Shown one piece after another: positions 56,219-64,000 of a stretch of DNA of 64,000 bases. The DNA is taken from positions 1,054,001-1,118,000 of the forward strand of contig NZ_JAKFFT010000004.1 in assembly GCF_021502655.1 (NCBI RefSeq), given 5' to 3'. Numbering within the stretch: position 1 is the stretch's first letter; each line of letters starts with the position of its first letter. This DNA comes from Dyadobacter sp. CY347. Its GTDB lineage: Bacteria; Bacteroidota; Bacteroidia; Cytophagales; Spirosomataceae. The notes below the pieces were generated by a model. That model saw only the letters and a program-made list of their open reading frames with translations, was not told where the DNA came from and ran no database searches. The position numbers and the translations under genes are program-made.

Positions 56219-56725
56219 ATGCTGTCACTGCTAGGCTTTTTAACCATCTGCGTTTTTTTAGGATTGATCCTGACAAAGCGCTTGTCTGTGCTGCTTTCGC
56301 TGATCCTGGTGCCTATCGTATTTGCATTGATCGCAGGTTTCGGGCCAAAAGAGGTAGGGGAAATGCTTTTGGGCGGGATCAAACAAGTTGCCCCGACCGG
56401 CATCCTGCTAATCTTTGCAGTGCTATATTTCAGCGTGATGATAGACACCGGGCTTTTCGATCCGGTGATAGCCTTTATTATTCGCTTCGCAAAAGGCGAT
56501 CCGCTTAAAATCACTTTGGGCACCGCCATTTTGACGATGCTGGTTCACCTCGATGGGGACGGCACTGCCACATTTATGATTACCGTCACAGCCTTGTTTC
56601 CAGTTTATAAAAAATTAGGAATGAACAAGTTGATACTTCCCTGTATCGTCGCGCTGAGTGCGGGGGTCATGCATCTGGTGCCCTGGTCGGGTACAGTAGC
56701 GAGAGCTTTGAATCATGAACACTGA
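56219..56725 (+). pseudogene. CitMHS citrate transporter, N-terminal part (before a frameshift)
   Basis: 168 residues with five membrane helices: VPIVFALIAGFGPKEVGEMLLGGIKQVAPTGILLIFAVLYFSVMIDTGLFDP, LVHLDGDGTATFMI, SAGVMHLVPWSGTVARALN. This is the first half of a CitMHS proton:citrate symporter. After ALN it reads HEH and stops at 56725, while the family continues in the +1 frame. A single extra base near 56710-56716 explains it. If genuine, the transporter is broken or made as two chains. Confidence 0.85.
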
Positions 56726-57515
56726 TCCGGCGCATCTGATCATTCCTATCCTGCCAGCCATGATTGGCGGAATCCTCTGGGTACTTTTCGTAGCATTTTG
56801 GCTTGGTAAAAAGGAACGTAAAAGATTGGGCGTCGTTGAGCTGGATTACGACCATCACCAGCAACTTTCTGTTGAACAGAAAGAAAGCCGTCGGCCTGGT
56901 TTGTTTTGGTTGAACGCTTTTTTGACGATTATTTTGATCGCAGCGCTCATTTTGTCACTGGCGCCGCCGCCAGCGTTATTCATCATCGGTTTTGCGGTGG
57001 CAATTTTGGTCAACTATCCATCACAGGCCGATCAAAAGAAAAGGATTCAGGCACATGCTGCCAATGTATTTTCGGTTTCCATCATCGTTTTTGCGGCCGG
57101 AGTATTTTCAGGCATCCTTACCGGAACCAAAATGATTGATGCCATGGCATTGTCGATGGTTTCCATGATCCCGACAGCGCACGCAGGTTACCTGCCGGCT
57201 TTGGTGGGCTTTACAAGCATGCCATTTAGTTTGGTATTCACACCGGACGCTTATTATTTTGGTGTAATCCCTGTTTTAAAAACAACCGCCGCCCATTATG
57301 GGTTAAATTCAATAGAGATAGGCAGGGCAGCAATTTTAGGGCAAATGACCACCGGTTTCCCATTAAGTCCGTTAACTGCGTCGACTTTTGTTTTAATTGG
57401 ATTGTCAGAAGTGGAACTGGCAGATCATCAGAAATTTACCTTTAAATGGGCGTTCGGCACGACCATCATCATGACTTTAATCGCATTAGCTTCCGGGGCA
57501 ATAAGCATATCATGA
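56715..57515 (+). pseudogene. CitMHS citrate transporter, C-terminal part
   Basis: 266 residues in the frame +1 relative to the first half, starting at an ATG within the overlap (MNTDPAHLIIPILPAMIGG). Six to seven helices, with VFAAGVFSGILTGTKMIDAM, PTAHAGYLPALVGFTSMPFSLVFTPDAYYFGVIPVLK and GQMTTGFPLSPLTASTFVLIGLSEVELADH, the conserved second half of CitMHS. The ATG would allow separate translation by reinitiation. Its stop overlaps the AtuA start (ATGA). Confidence 0.85.
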
Positions 57516-58846
57516 CAAAAAAAAATAAAGTCCGTATTGGTTGTGGCGCAGGCTTTTCGGGTGACCGGCTCGAACCTGCTGTGAACCTGGCCGAAAAGGG
57601 CGATCTGGATTACCTTGTACTCGAATGCCTCGCAGAACGCACCATTGCATTAGCCCAAAAAAGAAAAACGACAGATCCTTCGCAGGGTTATGATCCGCTC
57701 TTGGAGCGCCGGATAGAATTACTGCTGCCAATGCTCAAACAAAAGAAGATACGGCTCATTACCAATATGGGTGCTGCAAACCCGGTCGCAGCAGCGGATA
57801 AGATCATTGGCATAGCAAGGAGACTGGGAATTTCCATTAAAGTAGCGGCGGTAATCGGGGATGATGTCTTGGAGCATATCTGTGGCGATGAGCTCGCCAT
57901 GGAAACAGGCAATCCCATTTCCTGGTCCGGGCAGACCGTGTCAGCCAATGCTTATTTAGGTGCGGATGCTATTTTACCTGCGCTGGAAACAGGCGCTGAT
58001 ATTATTATCACCGGGCGGGTTGCTGATCCATCCTTGTTTGTAGCGCCGCTGGTGCATGAGTTCGGATGGTCGTTGGATGATGCTGACATTATCGCCAAAG
58101 GGACTATGGTTGGACACCTGATGGAATGCGCAGGACAGATCACAGGTGGTTATTTTGCCGATCCGGTCAAAAAGCCGGTTGAAAATATGAGTACACTGGG
58201 CCACCCTTTTGCAGAGGTTTATCCCGATGGCAGCGCAATTATTGGGAAAGTAGATGGAACAGGAGGCACCATAACCCTGGCTACGGCTAAGGAACAGCTG
58301 CTGTACGAGGTAACGAACCCCTATCAATACATGACACCCGATGTTTCAGCAGATTTCACCACCGTATTTTTGAAACAGGATGGAAAAGATCGTATTAAAG
58401 TAACTGGGGGCAGCGGCAGCAAAAAGCCATCGACGTTAAAGGTCAGCATTGGCTATAAAGCGGGCTTTACAGGTGAAGGTGAGATTACTTTCGCAGGGGC
58501 AAATGCTTTGGAACGGGCACGTTTAGCAGGTGAAATAATGCAGGAGCGGTTATATACTCAATTTACTGAGTTAAGGGTTGACTACATTGGCCATACATCC
58601 GTACACCCGACTTCGCTCGCTCATGATCATAAACCATATGAAGTGAGATTACGCGTGGCGGGAAAAGCTGCAACTACTGATGAGGCAGCTATCATAGGTC
58701 AGGAAGTGGAAGCGCTGTATACCAATGGCCCGGCTGGTGGGGGAGGGGTGCGCAAGTATGTGAATGAAGTCATTGGCATTGTATCGATTTTGATGGACCG
58801 GAACACACCAAAGTCGTCCGTAATTGTAAAAGAATATGAGCATTAA
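57512..58846 (+). CDS. AtuA-family (DUF1446) protein
   Basis: 444 residues from the ATG at 57512, which overlaps the transporter stop as ATGA; the frame is open to 57446. Family marks: VRIGCGAGFSGDRLEPAVNLAEKGDLDYLVLECLAERT, LITNMGAANPVAAA, ALETGADIIITGRVADPSLFVAPLVHEFGW, AGQITGGYFAD, NGPAGGGGVRKY. AtuA is needed for acyclic terpene (citronellol/geraniol) use in Pseudomonas, but most relatives sit with CitMHS transporters and act on unknown carboxylates. Here the same CitMHS-AtuA pairing is seen. Confidence 0.92.
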   Translation: MTKKNKVRIGCGAGFSGDRLEPAVNLAEKGDLDYLVLECLAERTIALAQKRKTTDPSQGYDPLLERRIELLLPMLKQKKIRLITNMGAANPVAAADKIIGIARRLGISIKVAAVIGDDVLEHICGDELAMETGNPISWSGQTVSANAYLGADAILPALETGADIIITGRVADPSLFVAPLVHEFGWSLDDADIIAKGTMVGHLMECAGQITGGYFADPVKKPVENMSTLGHPFAEVYPDGSAIIGKVDGTGGTITLATAKEQLLYEVTNPYQYMTPDVSADFTTVFLKQDGKDRIKVTGGSGSKKPSTLKVSIGYKAGFTGEGEITFAGANALERARLAGEIMQERLYTQFTELRVDYIGHTSVHPTSLAHDHKPYEVRLRVAGKAATTDEAAIIGQEVEALYTNGPAGGGGVRKYVNEVIGIVSILMDRNTPKSSVIVKEYEH

Positions 58847-59156
58847 ACTCTACGACATAGCGCATAGCCGCGCGGGAGATAAGGGGAATACATTGATTTT
58901 ATCATTGATTCCTTATGAAGAAAAGGATTATGAGCTGCTGCGCGATGTGGTAACTGCGGATAAAGTCAAGGAACATTTTAAGGGGATCATACACGGCGAA
59001 ATCCTCAGGTACGAACTGCCCAATATCTCGGCGTTACAGTTTGTATGTCAGCAGGCTTTGGCGGGTGGGGTTACCACTTCATTGGTCATGGACGCGCACG
59101 GAAAGACTTTGAGCTACGCCTTGCTGGAAATGTGCATTGAATTGCCTGCCGGTTAA
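58836..59156 (+). CDS. AtuA-like small partner protein
   Basis: 106 residues starting inside the AtuA frame (11-base overlap). KLYDIAHSRAGDKGNTLILSLIPY and LPNISALQFVCQQALAGGVTTSLVMDAHGKTLSYALLEMCIEL match the short domain often fused to the C-terminus of AtuA in other bacteria. It is probably a subunit of one complex with AtuA. Last gene of the operon. Confidence 0.88.
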   Translation: MSIKLYDIAHSRAGDKGNTLILSLIPYEEKDYELLRDVVTADKVKEHFKGIIHGEILRYELPNISALQFVCQQALAGGVTTSLVMDAHGKTLSYALLEMCIELPAG

Positions 59157-59199
59157 ATAAGTCCAAAAGCTAAACGCTGTAACATATCTTTACAGAGCG

Positions 59200-59370
59200 T
59201 TGGGAGGTCTGCGTGGCGGCATCTCCATTGCACTTGCTCCGTCGCTGCCAGCCAGTCCATATAAGAACATTATTGTCTCAGTACCTTTTGTGATTGTGCT
59301 CTTCTCAATTGTCGTGCAGGGTCTTACAATTGGTTCATTAATCAAAAGTTTAGCTCAGGATCCCAAATAG
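59200..59370 (+). pseudogene. C-terminal tail of an NhaP-type Na+/H+ antiporter
   Basis: The plus frame reads LGGLRGGISIALAPSLPASP, YKNIIVSVPFVIVLFSIVVQ, GLTIGSLIKSL before a TAG at 59368. GGLRGGISIAL and VVLFSIxVQGLTI are the last two helices of CPA1 antiporters. The remaining 350 residues are absent and nothing upstream continues the frame with similarity. A remnant. Confidence 0.82.
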
Positions 59371-59407
59371 AGACAATCTTCTTGGTTAGTAATACGGAGA
59401 AGTGGCA

Positions 59408-60411
59408 TTAGCGTGAGGATAACACAAACTCAAATGCAGCGCCCTTTCCCTGCTCGCTGAAAACCCGGATGGAGCTCTGATGTAGTTCCAGGATTTTCCG
59501 GACTATGGCCAGTCCCAGCCCAATGCCTTCGGCCGAAGCTGCTTGCAGGTCGGCTTGCTTATAGCGTTCAAATATTTGCTGCTGATATTCTTTGGCAATG
59601 CCGACACCCGTATCTTCTACTCTGATCCTGACACCGTCGCCAGCCTAAGACAAGGCAATTAAAATTTGCCCGCCATCAGGTGTGAATTTAAATGCATTGT
59701 CGAGCAGGTTTTGAAAGATCCGTTCCGTCAGACCAATATCCGCGAAAACGGCGGGCAGCATGCCGAGCGCGTCGAGTTTCAAACGGATATTCCGCTGTTC
59801 GGCTTTCAGCTGATAGGTACTGAGAATGTCGGAAACCAGCTCGCCGATCGGGAAATGCTCTTTTTGCGGTTCAACCACATTTGATTCCAGTTTTCAATAT
59901 TGAAACAACTGGTCGACAAGCACCGAAAGCTTTTTAGTGCCTTCCAGCACAATAGCAAGATACCGCTCGGTTTCGGGGCCGGAAAGTGTTTCACGTTTGA
60001 TCGCCAATGTTTCGGCATATCCCTGCATGATCGAAAGCGGCGCTCGTAGGTCGTGAGATACATTGGCGATCAGTTCCTGACGAAAGCGGTCAGTTGCGGT
60101 GATTGTCTCAAAATTCTCTACGATAACATCCGCCATTTCATTGAATGTAGAGGTCAAAACGCCTAGGTTTCCTTTCGCATATCCGTGTATACGCGCCGAG
60201 TAATCACCATCTTGAAAGCGCTTTACCACGCCTGCAATGCTGCAAATGCTATCGGTGATCAAAAAGAATGTAACCACGCCAACGACGAACGCGCTAAGCA
60301 ATGCTGCGAAAAAGATGTAGAGCGCCAGACGGAAATTGAGATCACTACTGAGTGAGCCCAAGATTTCCTTTTGCTTTTCACTGGCGAGTACTGCATAGAC
60401 ATAACCTAAAT
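59408..60411 (-). pseudogene. Sensor histidine kinase with two in-frame stop codons and a lost N-terminus
   Basis: One frame on minus gives, in order, RLALYIFFAALLSAFVVGVVTFFL (membrane helix), VVKRFQDGDYSARI (HAMP), NVSHDLRAPLSIMQGY (H-box), TKKLSVLVDQLFQY, TGA at 59896-59894, then KLESN..., LLDNAFKFTPDGGQI (N-box), TAG at 59647-59645, then DTGVGI and IGLGLAIVRKILELH (G-boxes), ending at 59408. The reading frame never shifts, so both are nonsense changes. The N-terminal sensor part is replaced by a GNAT fragment at about 60411. Confidence 0.88.
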
Positions 60412-60750
60412 ATTTCCGCCTGCAAGGTCCAGAAACCAAGCTTTTCATTCAGCGGGACCAATGAGGATAGCAGCGCGCTGCCTACACCGTGCCCATGATA
60501 TCCGGAATGAACATAAATGCTCGTTTCCGCAACCCCGCCATATACGCACCGGCTGGAAACAACTGATAGCATTGCCCATCCAATGAGCTGACCATATCTA
60601 CCGCCACAAGCTGCGGTTCATTAGAAACTTGCCTTTCAACGCTTCGGTCTCGGGTGCTTGCGTTTCATAAGTTGCATCGCGGGTATCAATGCCCTGCTGG
60701 TAAATCTCTTTGATTGCGGGCCAGTTTGATGCAATAAGGTCGCGAGCGAA
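60412..60750 (-). pseudogene. GNAT acetyltransferase (phosphinothricin/ArsN-like) fragment with frameshift
   Basis: From about 60750 the minus strand reads RDLIASNWPAIKEIYQQGID, TRDATYETQAP, stops in one frame near 60610, and continues in another as YGQLIGWAMLSVVSSRCVYG, GVAETSIYVHSGYHGHGVGS, ALLSSLVPLNEKLGFWTLQA. These are the first strand, the acetyl-CoA loop (HGVGSALL) and the WTLQA segment of phosphinothricin-type acetyltransferases, including arsenic ArsN. The last quarter is cut off where the sensor kinase begins. Non-functional. Confidence 0.8.
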
Positions 60751-60778
60751 ATACTGTAAGTAAGCTTGCGCCAATTGG

Positions 60779-60956
60779 CTGCGGGCAGAGTTGCCTGTGC
60801 AAGATCCAGTTCATCTACCAGGTCACCGCAAACACATGCCTTACGAGAGATTAGCAATTGTAAAATAGCCACCCTTGCCGGATGGGCAAATGCCTTTGCC
60901 AGATCTGCAATGCGGTTTTGTTGCTCAGTAAATATATCAGTTTTCGTAACTCCCAT
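60779..60956 (-). pseudogene. ArsR-family regulator, N-terminal fragment
   Basis: The minus frame from the ATG at 60956 reads KTDIFTEQQNRIADLAKAFA, HPARVAILQLLISRKACVCG, DLVDELDLAQAT, an ArsR winged helix with the CVC pair that binds arsenite in ArsR. After QAT, where the recognition helix should follow (xSQHLKEL), it runs into unrelated sequence and then the GNAT fragment. Regulator and GNAT together suggest a decayed arsenic operon. Confidence 0.82.
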
Positions 60957-61115
60957 GATGCAAACGTAACACAGTGAATTAATATCGCAATATTACGATA
61001 AAAAACTTTTCGTTTCAAGTAATAGATTTTATCTGCATCAATTGGTAGCAAAATGTAAATAGAAAACGCGATTTTCGCCAGACTGCTTAAAAGGCATGCT
61101 TTTTTTCGACAGCAA

Positions 61116-61535
61116 ATGAATCAAGCAACAGACAATATGGCCAAATTAGAAGTTTGGGCAAATATGCCCGTCAAAGATGTCGAAAGGACCCGTGAGTTTT
61201 TCAAACAACTGGGGTTTAAAGTAAATGGCTCCCATGAAAGCCCGGAGATAGCTAGCTTTATTTTCAGCGATGACCACTTTGTTATCCACTTTTTTAGGAA
61301 AGACTTGTTTGGAAAATCTGCTGGCAGTGCGGTCTCTGAGACGTCGAAGGGGTCAGAGATCATGTTTACAATTGGTGCTGAGAGCCAGGCCGCTGTGGAC
61401 AGTTTCAGGGAGATAGTCATACAGGCTGGCGGTGCGGTAGTTACCGAGCCAACAAAAATACTCGAAGGCTATAATTTCGTTTTTGCTGACTTGGACGATC
61501 ACCGATGGAACGTGTTCTATCGCAATCCGCAATAA
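61116..61535 (+). CDS. VOC-family (glyoxalase/bleomycin resistance fold) protein
   Basis: 139 residues (ATG at 61116; ATG at 61137 gives MAKLEVWANMPV and may be the real start). KLEVWANMPVKDVERTREFFKQLGFKV and FVFADLDDHRWNVFYRNPQ are the two half-modules of a VOC fold. No substrate-specific marks. It is intact, unlike its neighbours on both sides. Confidence 0.87.
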   Translation: MNQATDNMAKLEVWANMPVKDVERTREFFKQLGFKVNGSHESPEIASFIFSDDHFVIHFFRKDLFGKSAGSAVSETSKGSEIMFTIGAESQAAVDSFREIVIQAGGAVVTEPTKILEGYNFVFADLDDHRWNVFYRNPQ

Positions 61536-61552
61536 AGGTACTTTCCTGCGCA

Positions 61553-61642
61553 GTGCATGGCCAATGGATGATTACGCATGAACATAGCTCAGTGCCATTT
61601 GATCCTGAAACGGGTAAAGCATTAATCAACTTGGATGCTTAG
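61553..61642 (+). pseudogene. C-terminal tail of a SnoaL-like/NTF2-fold protein
   Basis: A 29-residue stretch reading VHGQWMITHEHSSVPFDPET then GKALINLDA before TAG at 61640. The segment W-ITHEH-SVPFD--TGKAL is the usual end of nuclear-transport-factor-2-like (SnoaL/DUF4440) proteins. Nothing upstream continues it, since the VOC gene ends at 61535. The rest of the intergenic space to 61806 holds only a 26-codon frame with no match. Confidence 0.6.
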
Positions 61643-61806
61643 GGATAAATAGACTGCGTTTTTAAACTTGGCATTGTAAACTTTTATACGTCATCATGGA
61701 AAGGGAAATCGTTGGAATTAAAAATGAGATGATGGTATTTAAAGCCTTAATTACCCGGGTCTTAACAGCAATCTAAATACATTGCTTCGTTTTAAAACTT
61801 GAAAAA

Positions 61807-62217
61807 ATGAGAAAGGTAATTCTTCAAGAATGGATCAGCCTGGATGGATATGCGGCAGACAAAAACGGTACAACAGAATTTTTTGCAAGCCCAAAATATA
61901 ACGAAGGCTCTGACCAGGATCAGCTCTCATCTATGGATAGGATAGACACGATCCTGCTAGGATCTAATACCTATAAAATGTTTTCTGAATACTGGCCTGA
62001 TGCCGATCCGAAGGCAGAAGTGATAGCCACCAGGCTCAACGAAACTTCTAAAATCGTTTTTTCTACAACATTAACCCAGGCCCCCTGGGGAAAATGGCAA
62101 GATTGTCAAATTGAATCCGATCTTGAAAGCACAGTTCGCAAGCTTAAACAACAGCTGATGACAAGCAAAGTTTATCCATCGGGCATTACTTTATTGGCTT
62201 ATAAACCATTACGATAA
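61807..62217 (+). pseudogene. RibD-C/dihydrofolate-reductase-like protein, clipped at the C-terminus
   Basis: 136 residues. KVILQEWISLDGYAADKNGTTEFF, MDRIDTILLGSNTYKMFSEYWP, ATRLNETSKIVFSTTL, then ESTVRKLKQQ are the front three-quarters of the RibD C-terminal/DHFR-like family. Intact members then have GKDLVVWGS-SLAQSLM-LIDEYRLVICPV-LG-GRPLF. Here the sequence turns to LMTSKVYPSGITLLAYKPLR and stops, so the NADPH-binding end is lost. Confidence 0.75.
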
Positions 62218-62265
62218 ATTAGCAATAACAAAAATCATTTCACCTAAGAAGTAATTTTAACAAGC

Positions 62266-62346
62266 ATGGAAGATAAACAAAAACCTGTTTTAAGGGGGGT
62301 TGCTACTATAAGCTTGTTTGCCGAAAATTTGCAGGTAAAGGTTTGA
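62266..62346 (+). pseudogene. N-terminal fragment of a VOC-family protein
   Basis: A 26-codon frame, MEDKQKPVLRGVATISLFAE then NLQVKV, ending in TGA. PVLRGVATISLFAENLQ is the usual opening of one VOC subfamily (LRGVATISFFADDL...WY). The following bases to 62560 hold nothing I recognise. Confidence 0.5.
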
Positions 62347-62560
62347 GCATCCTTTGATGATAGCATCCTGAACTCCAAACGGCTTATCAGTCCCCTCCGG
62401 TTATCTCCTCGGATGTTCTGTAGAAGGAGCATTTTGAATTATTTTAGAAGACTGATATAAGGTTATATGAATGGTGCAAGTAAATCTAAGACAATGTGTT
62501 ATATCTGTTTTTTGTACCTTGTGAATACAACGATGATTGTTGATAAATTCTGCACGTCAA

Positions 62561-63388
62561 ATGGAAGTAAAAACACACCTACTGCACCCGGCGCTCCATG
62601 AATATGTACTTAACATATTGACGGTAGATTTGACGCTGATGGATGGAATTAGTGAGGTGGTGACACCCTTTCCGCCTTCGCCTTTTCAATCATTGATGTT
62701 TTATTGCAATGATCCTGTATCGATGGGCCGTCCCGGGTCAGCAAACTTTGAAACGCAGCCACTTGTCCTGCTTACCGGGCCCCAGCTTTCCCGTGTAAAT
62801 GTCAAAGTGCACCAACGTCTCAGGTCGATACGCGTTGACTTTCTGCCAGGCGCCATGTACCGCATCTTGAACGTTCCCATGCACGAGTTGGCTGATGGCG
62901 GCTATGACGCACTAGACTTTTTTGATGCCGAGATGCGAAGAGTCAATGAACGCTTACAAAATCCAGGCACCATGGAGGAAGGTAAAAATATAGTCGAAGA
63001 ATTCCTTTTAAAAAGGGTAATCGGTCTTAGGAAGGCGTTGCCCTTTGATGCTGCCATTCGCGCACTCTTGGCAACTAATGGTGCAATGTCTATTGAGAAG
63101 ACAGCATCACTTTCCTGTCTGAGCTTAAAACAATTTGAAAGGACATGTAAAGAAAGAATAGGCATGAACCCGAAATTCTATGCTCGCATTTTAAAGTTTT
63201 CCAAAGCGTACAGGCTTCGGGAAGATTTCCCACAAATCAGCTGGTTACAAATAGCGCACGAGGCAGGATACTTCGATCAAATGCACATGATCAGGGACTT
63301 CAAGATCTTTGCCGGGGTAAATCCATCTATTATAGAGCAAGAACTGCTTTTAACCCCGCTGCGTATGCAAAAGGACATGCGTTACTAA
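62561..63388 (+). CDS. AraC-family transcriptional regulator
   Basis: 275 residues from the ATG at 62561 (MEVKTHLLHPAL); a TTG at 62537 is in frame. The N-terminal domain (PFPPSPFQSLMFYCNDPV, VHQRLRSIRVDFLPGAMYRIL) is the effector type common in Bacteroidota AraC proteins. The HTH has CLSLKQFERTCKERIGMNPKFYARILKFSKAYRL and AGYFDQMHMIRDFKIFAGVNPS. It probably controls the exported HExxH gene 64 bases downstream. Confidence 0.9.
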   Translation: MEVKTHLLHPALHEYVLNILTVDLTLMDGISEVVTPFPPSPFQSLMFYCNDPVSMGRPGSANFETQPLVLLTGPQLSRVNVKVHQRLRSIRVDFLPGAMYRILNVPMHELADGGYDALDFFDAEMRRVNERLQNPGTMEEGKNIVEEFLLKRVIGLRKALPFDAAIRALLATNGAMSIEKTASLSCLSLKQFERTCKERIGMNPKFYARILKFSKAYRLREDFPQISWLQIAHEAGYFDQMHMIRDFKIFAGVNPSIIEQELLLTPLRMQKDMRY

Positions 63389-63452
63389 GAAAATGTCGAT
63401 TTTGTACTAGGCACAGGGTCAACTTGCAAGATAGATTTGTGACAAAAAGATC

Positions 63453-64000
63453 ATGAAAACATCTCAACTGGCATTATTTATCGCGTGCATTCTTCTCATT
63501 TGCAATCATGTAAATGCACAGTCTTATGAAGGCCTGACGCATTTGAAAGGATTTAAAACAGATACTTATTACAGTAGCGGGTCAGAAGCAAAGGCAAGAC
63601 GCATGGCCCAGCAACTCGATAACGTGCAAGCATTCTACACCGAGCTGTTACATTTTACGCCAACAGTAACCCTTCTAATACTCTCTCCGGGTGATTGGAA
63701 AAACTTCACCAAATTCCCTTTTTATGGTATGCCACATTATACCAGCGATAAAACGCTGATAGTAGCTGCCGAAAACAATGATCATTGGAAAAGCATGGTT
63801 CCAGCTACTGACAAAATTCCAGCCGCATATGCCGGGCCCGTTAAAGAAGCCTATTCAGATAAGAATGGTGGGCTGAATATGGAGCCATTCTTTGACTTGC
63901 TGGCAATCCATGAACTAGGGCATGCCTACCATAATCAGGGCGGTTTGGTCATGCAGCGTAGGTGGATGGGCGAGTTGTTCCCAAATATTTTGCTTCATAC
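63453..64000 (+). CDS. Exported HExxH metallopeptidase-like protein (3' end beyond window)
   Basis: At least 182 residues, cut by the window end. A signal peptide (LALFIACILLICNHVNAQ, to residue 23) is followed by a domain with AKARRMAQQLDNVQAFYTEL, TVTLLILSPGDWKNF, and near 63910 the motif LLAIHELGHAYHNQGG, a zinc HExxH motif with a nearby His. The family is not certain; the layout resembles envelope-located gluzincin-type peptidases of Bacteroidota. It is probably under the AraC regulator just upstream. Confidence 0.75.
   Translation, partial: MKTSQLALFIACILLICNHVNAQSYEGLTHLKGFKTDTYYSSGSEAKARRMAQQLDNVQAFYTELLHFTPTVTLLILSPGDWKNFTKFPFYGMPHYTSDKTLIVAAENNDHWKSMVPATDKIPAAYAGPVKEAYSDKNGGLNMEPFFDLLAIHELGHAYHNQGGLVMQRRWMGELFPNILLH

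Noticed and set aside
61696-61776. 26-codon frame MEREIVGIKNEMMVFKALIT... between the SnoaL tail and the RibD-like gene
   Set aside because: Could be another fragment but matches no family I can name.
1-64000. CRISPR array, rRNA or complete insertion sequence
   Set aside because: No regularly spaced repeats, no rRNA-like stretches and no intact transposase were seen on either strand.

Overview
The window is Bacteroidota DNA, most likely Cytophagales and close to Dyadobacter or its relatives. The signs are a SusC/SusD pair, a propeller-type (HTCS-like) hybrid histidine kinase, lipoproteins with Bacteroidota export signals, a Bacteroides-type integrase arm domain, and promoters with the -7 box TAnnTTTG instead of a sigma70 -10. 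The genus is an inference, because no rRNA or core ribosomal marker is present.

Layout. 0.1-2.6 kb: small exported protein, Bcr/CflA drug exporter, methyltransferase-like protein. 2.8-12.9 kb: a three-gene operon of cytochrome-like DUF1549/DUF1553, Tat-exported DUF1501 and a DUF2231-cytochrome-LRR-chitobiase-like membrane protein. Cellobiose 2-epimerase-like, sorbosone-dehydrogenase-like and 3-keto-disaccharide-hydrolase-like genes follow, suggesting sugar oxidation and epimerisation. 13-25.5 kb is ordinary chromosome: S9 and M1 exopeptidases, DinB, HAD, an exported acetolactate decarboxylase with an alpha/beta hydrolase, glycogen branching enzyme and a NUDIX hydrolase. At 25.64 kb lies tRNA-Arg(CCG), with a broken tyrosine integrase just downstream. 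From there to about 41.9 kb the DNA is accessory in character: class III nucleotide cyclase, AdhP/HdeD-like pair, a 1395-residue hybrid sensor kinase with a membrane LytTR regulator, a dioxygenase-thioredoxin fusion, and many gene fragments (integrase, aldo/keto reductase, GAF, alpha/beta hydrolase, epoxide hydrolase, Crp, phosphodiesterase/alkaline phosphatase).

41.3-53.2 kb looks like a phosphate-scavenging island: a relic phosphodiesterase/alkaline phosphatase, a choice-of-anchor I lipoprotein, PhoD, a Na/Pi cotransporter, a SusC/SusD pair and a secreted PI-PLC-like phosphodiesterase. Promoter regions of these genes share a repeat, [T/G]TAACA-N5-TTAA, phased at 11 bp like PHO boxes, which ties the SusCD pair to phosphorus rather than glycans. 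This is the strongest candidate for something undescribed.

53.7-59.2 kb is a tight operon: type B carboxylesterase, esterase-D-like hydrolase, CitMHS transporter (broken by a +1 frameshift), AtuA and an AtuA-like small protein. It is probably an ester-to-carboxylate uptake and catabolism module. 59.2-62.4 kb is a graveyard of decayed genes (NhaP-type antiporter tail, sensor kinase with two nonsense codons, GNAT/ArsN-like and ArsR fragments joined end to end, SnoaL-like tail, clipped RibD/DHFR-like protein, VOC head). The window ends with an AraC regulator and the start of an exported HExxH protein that runs off the edge.

All family calls come from reading motifs by eye. No database search was possible.
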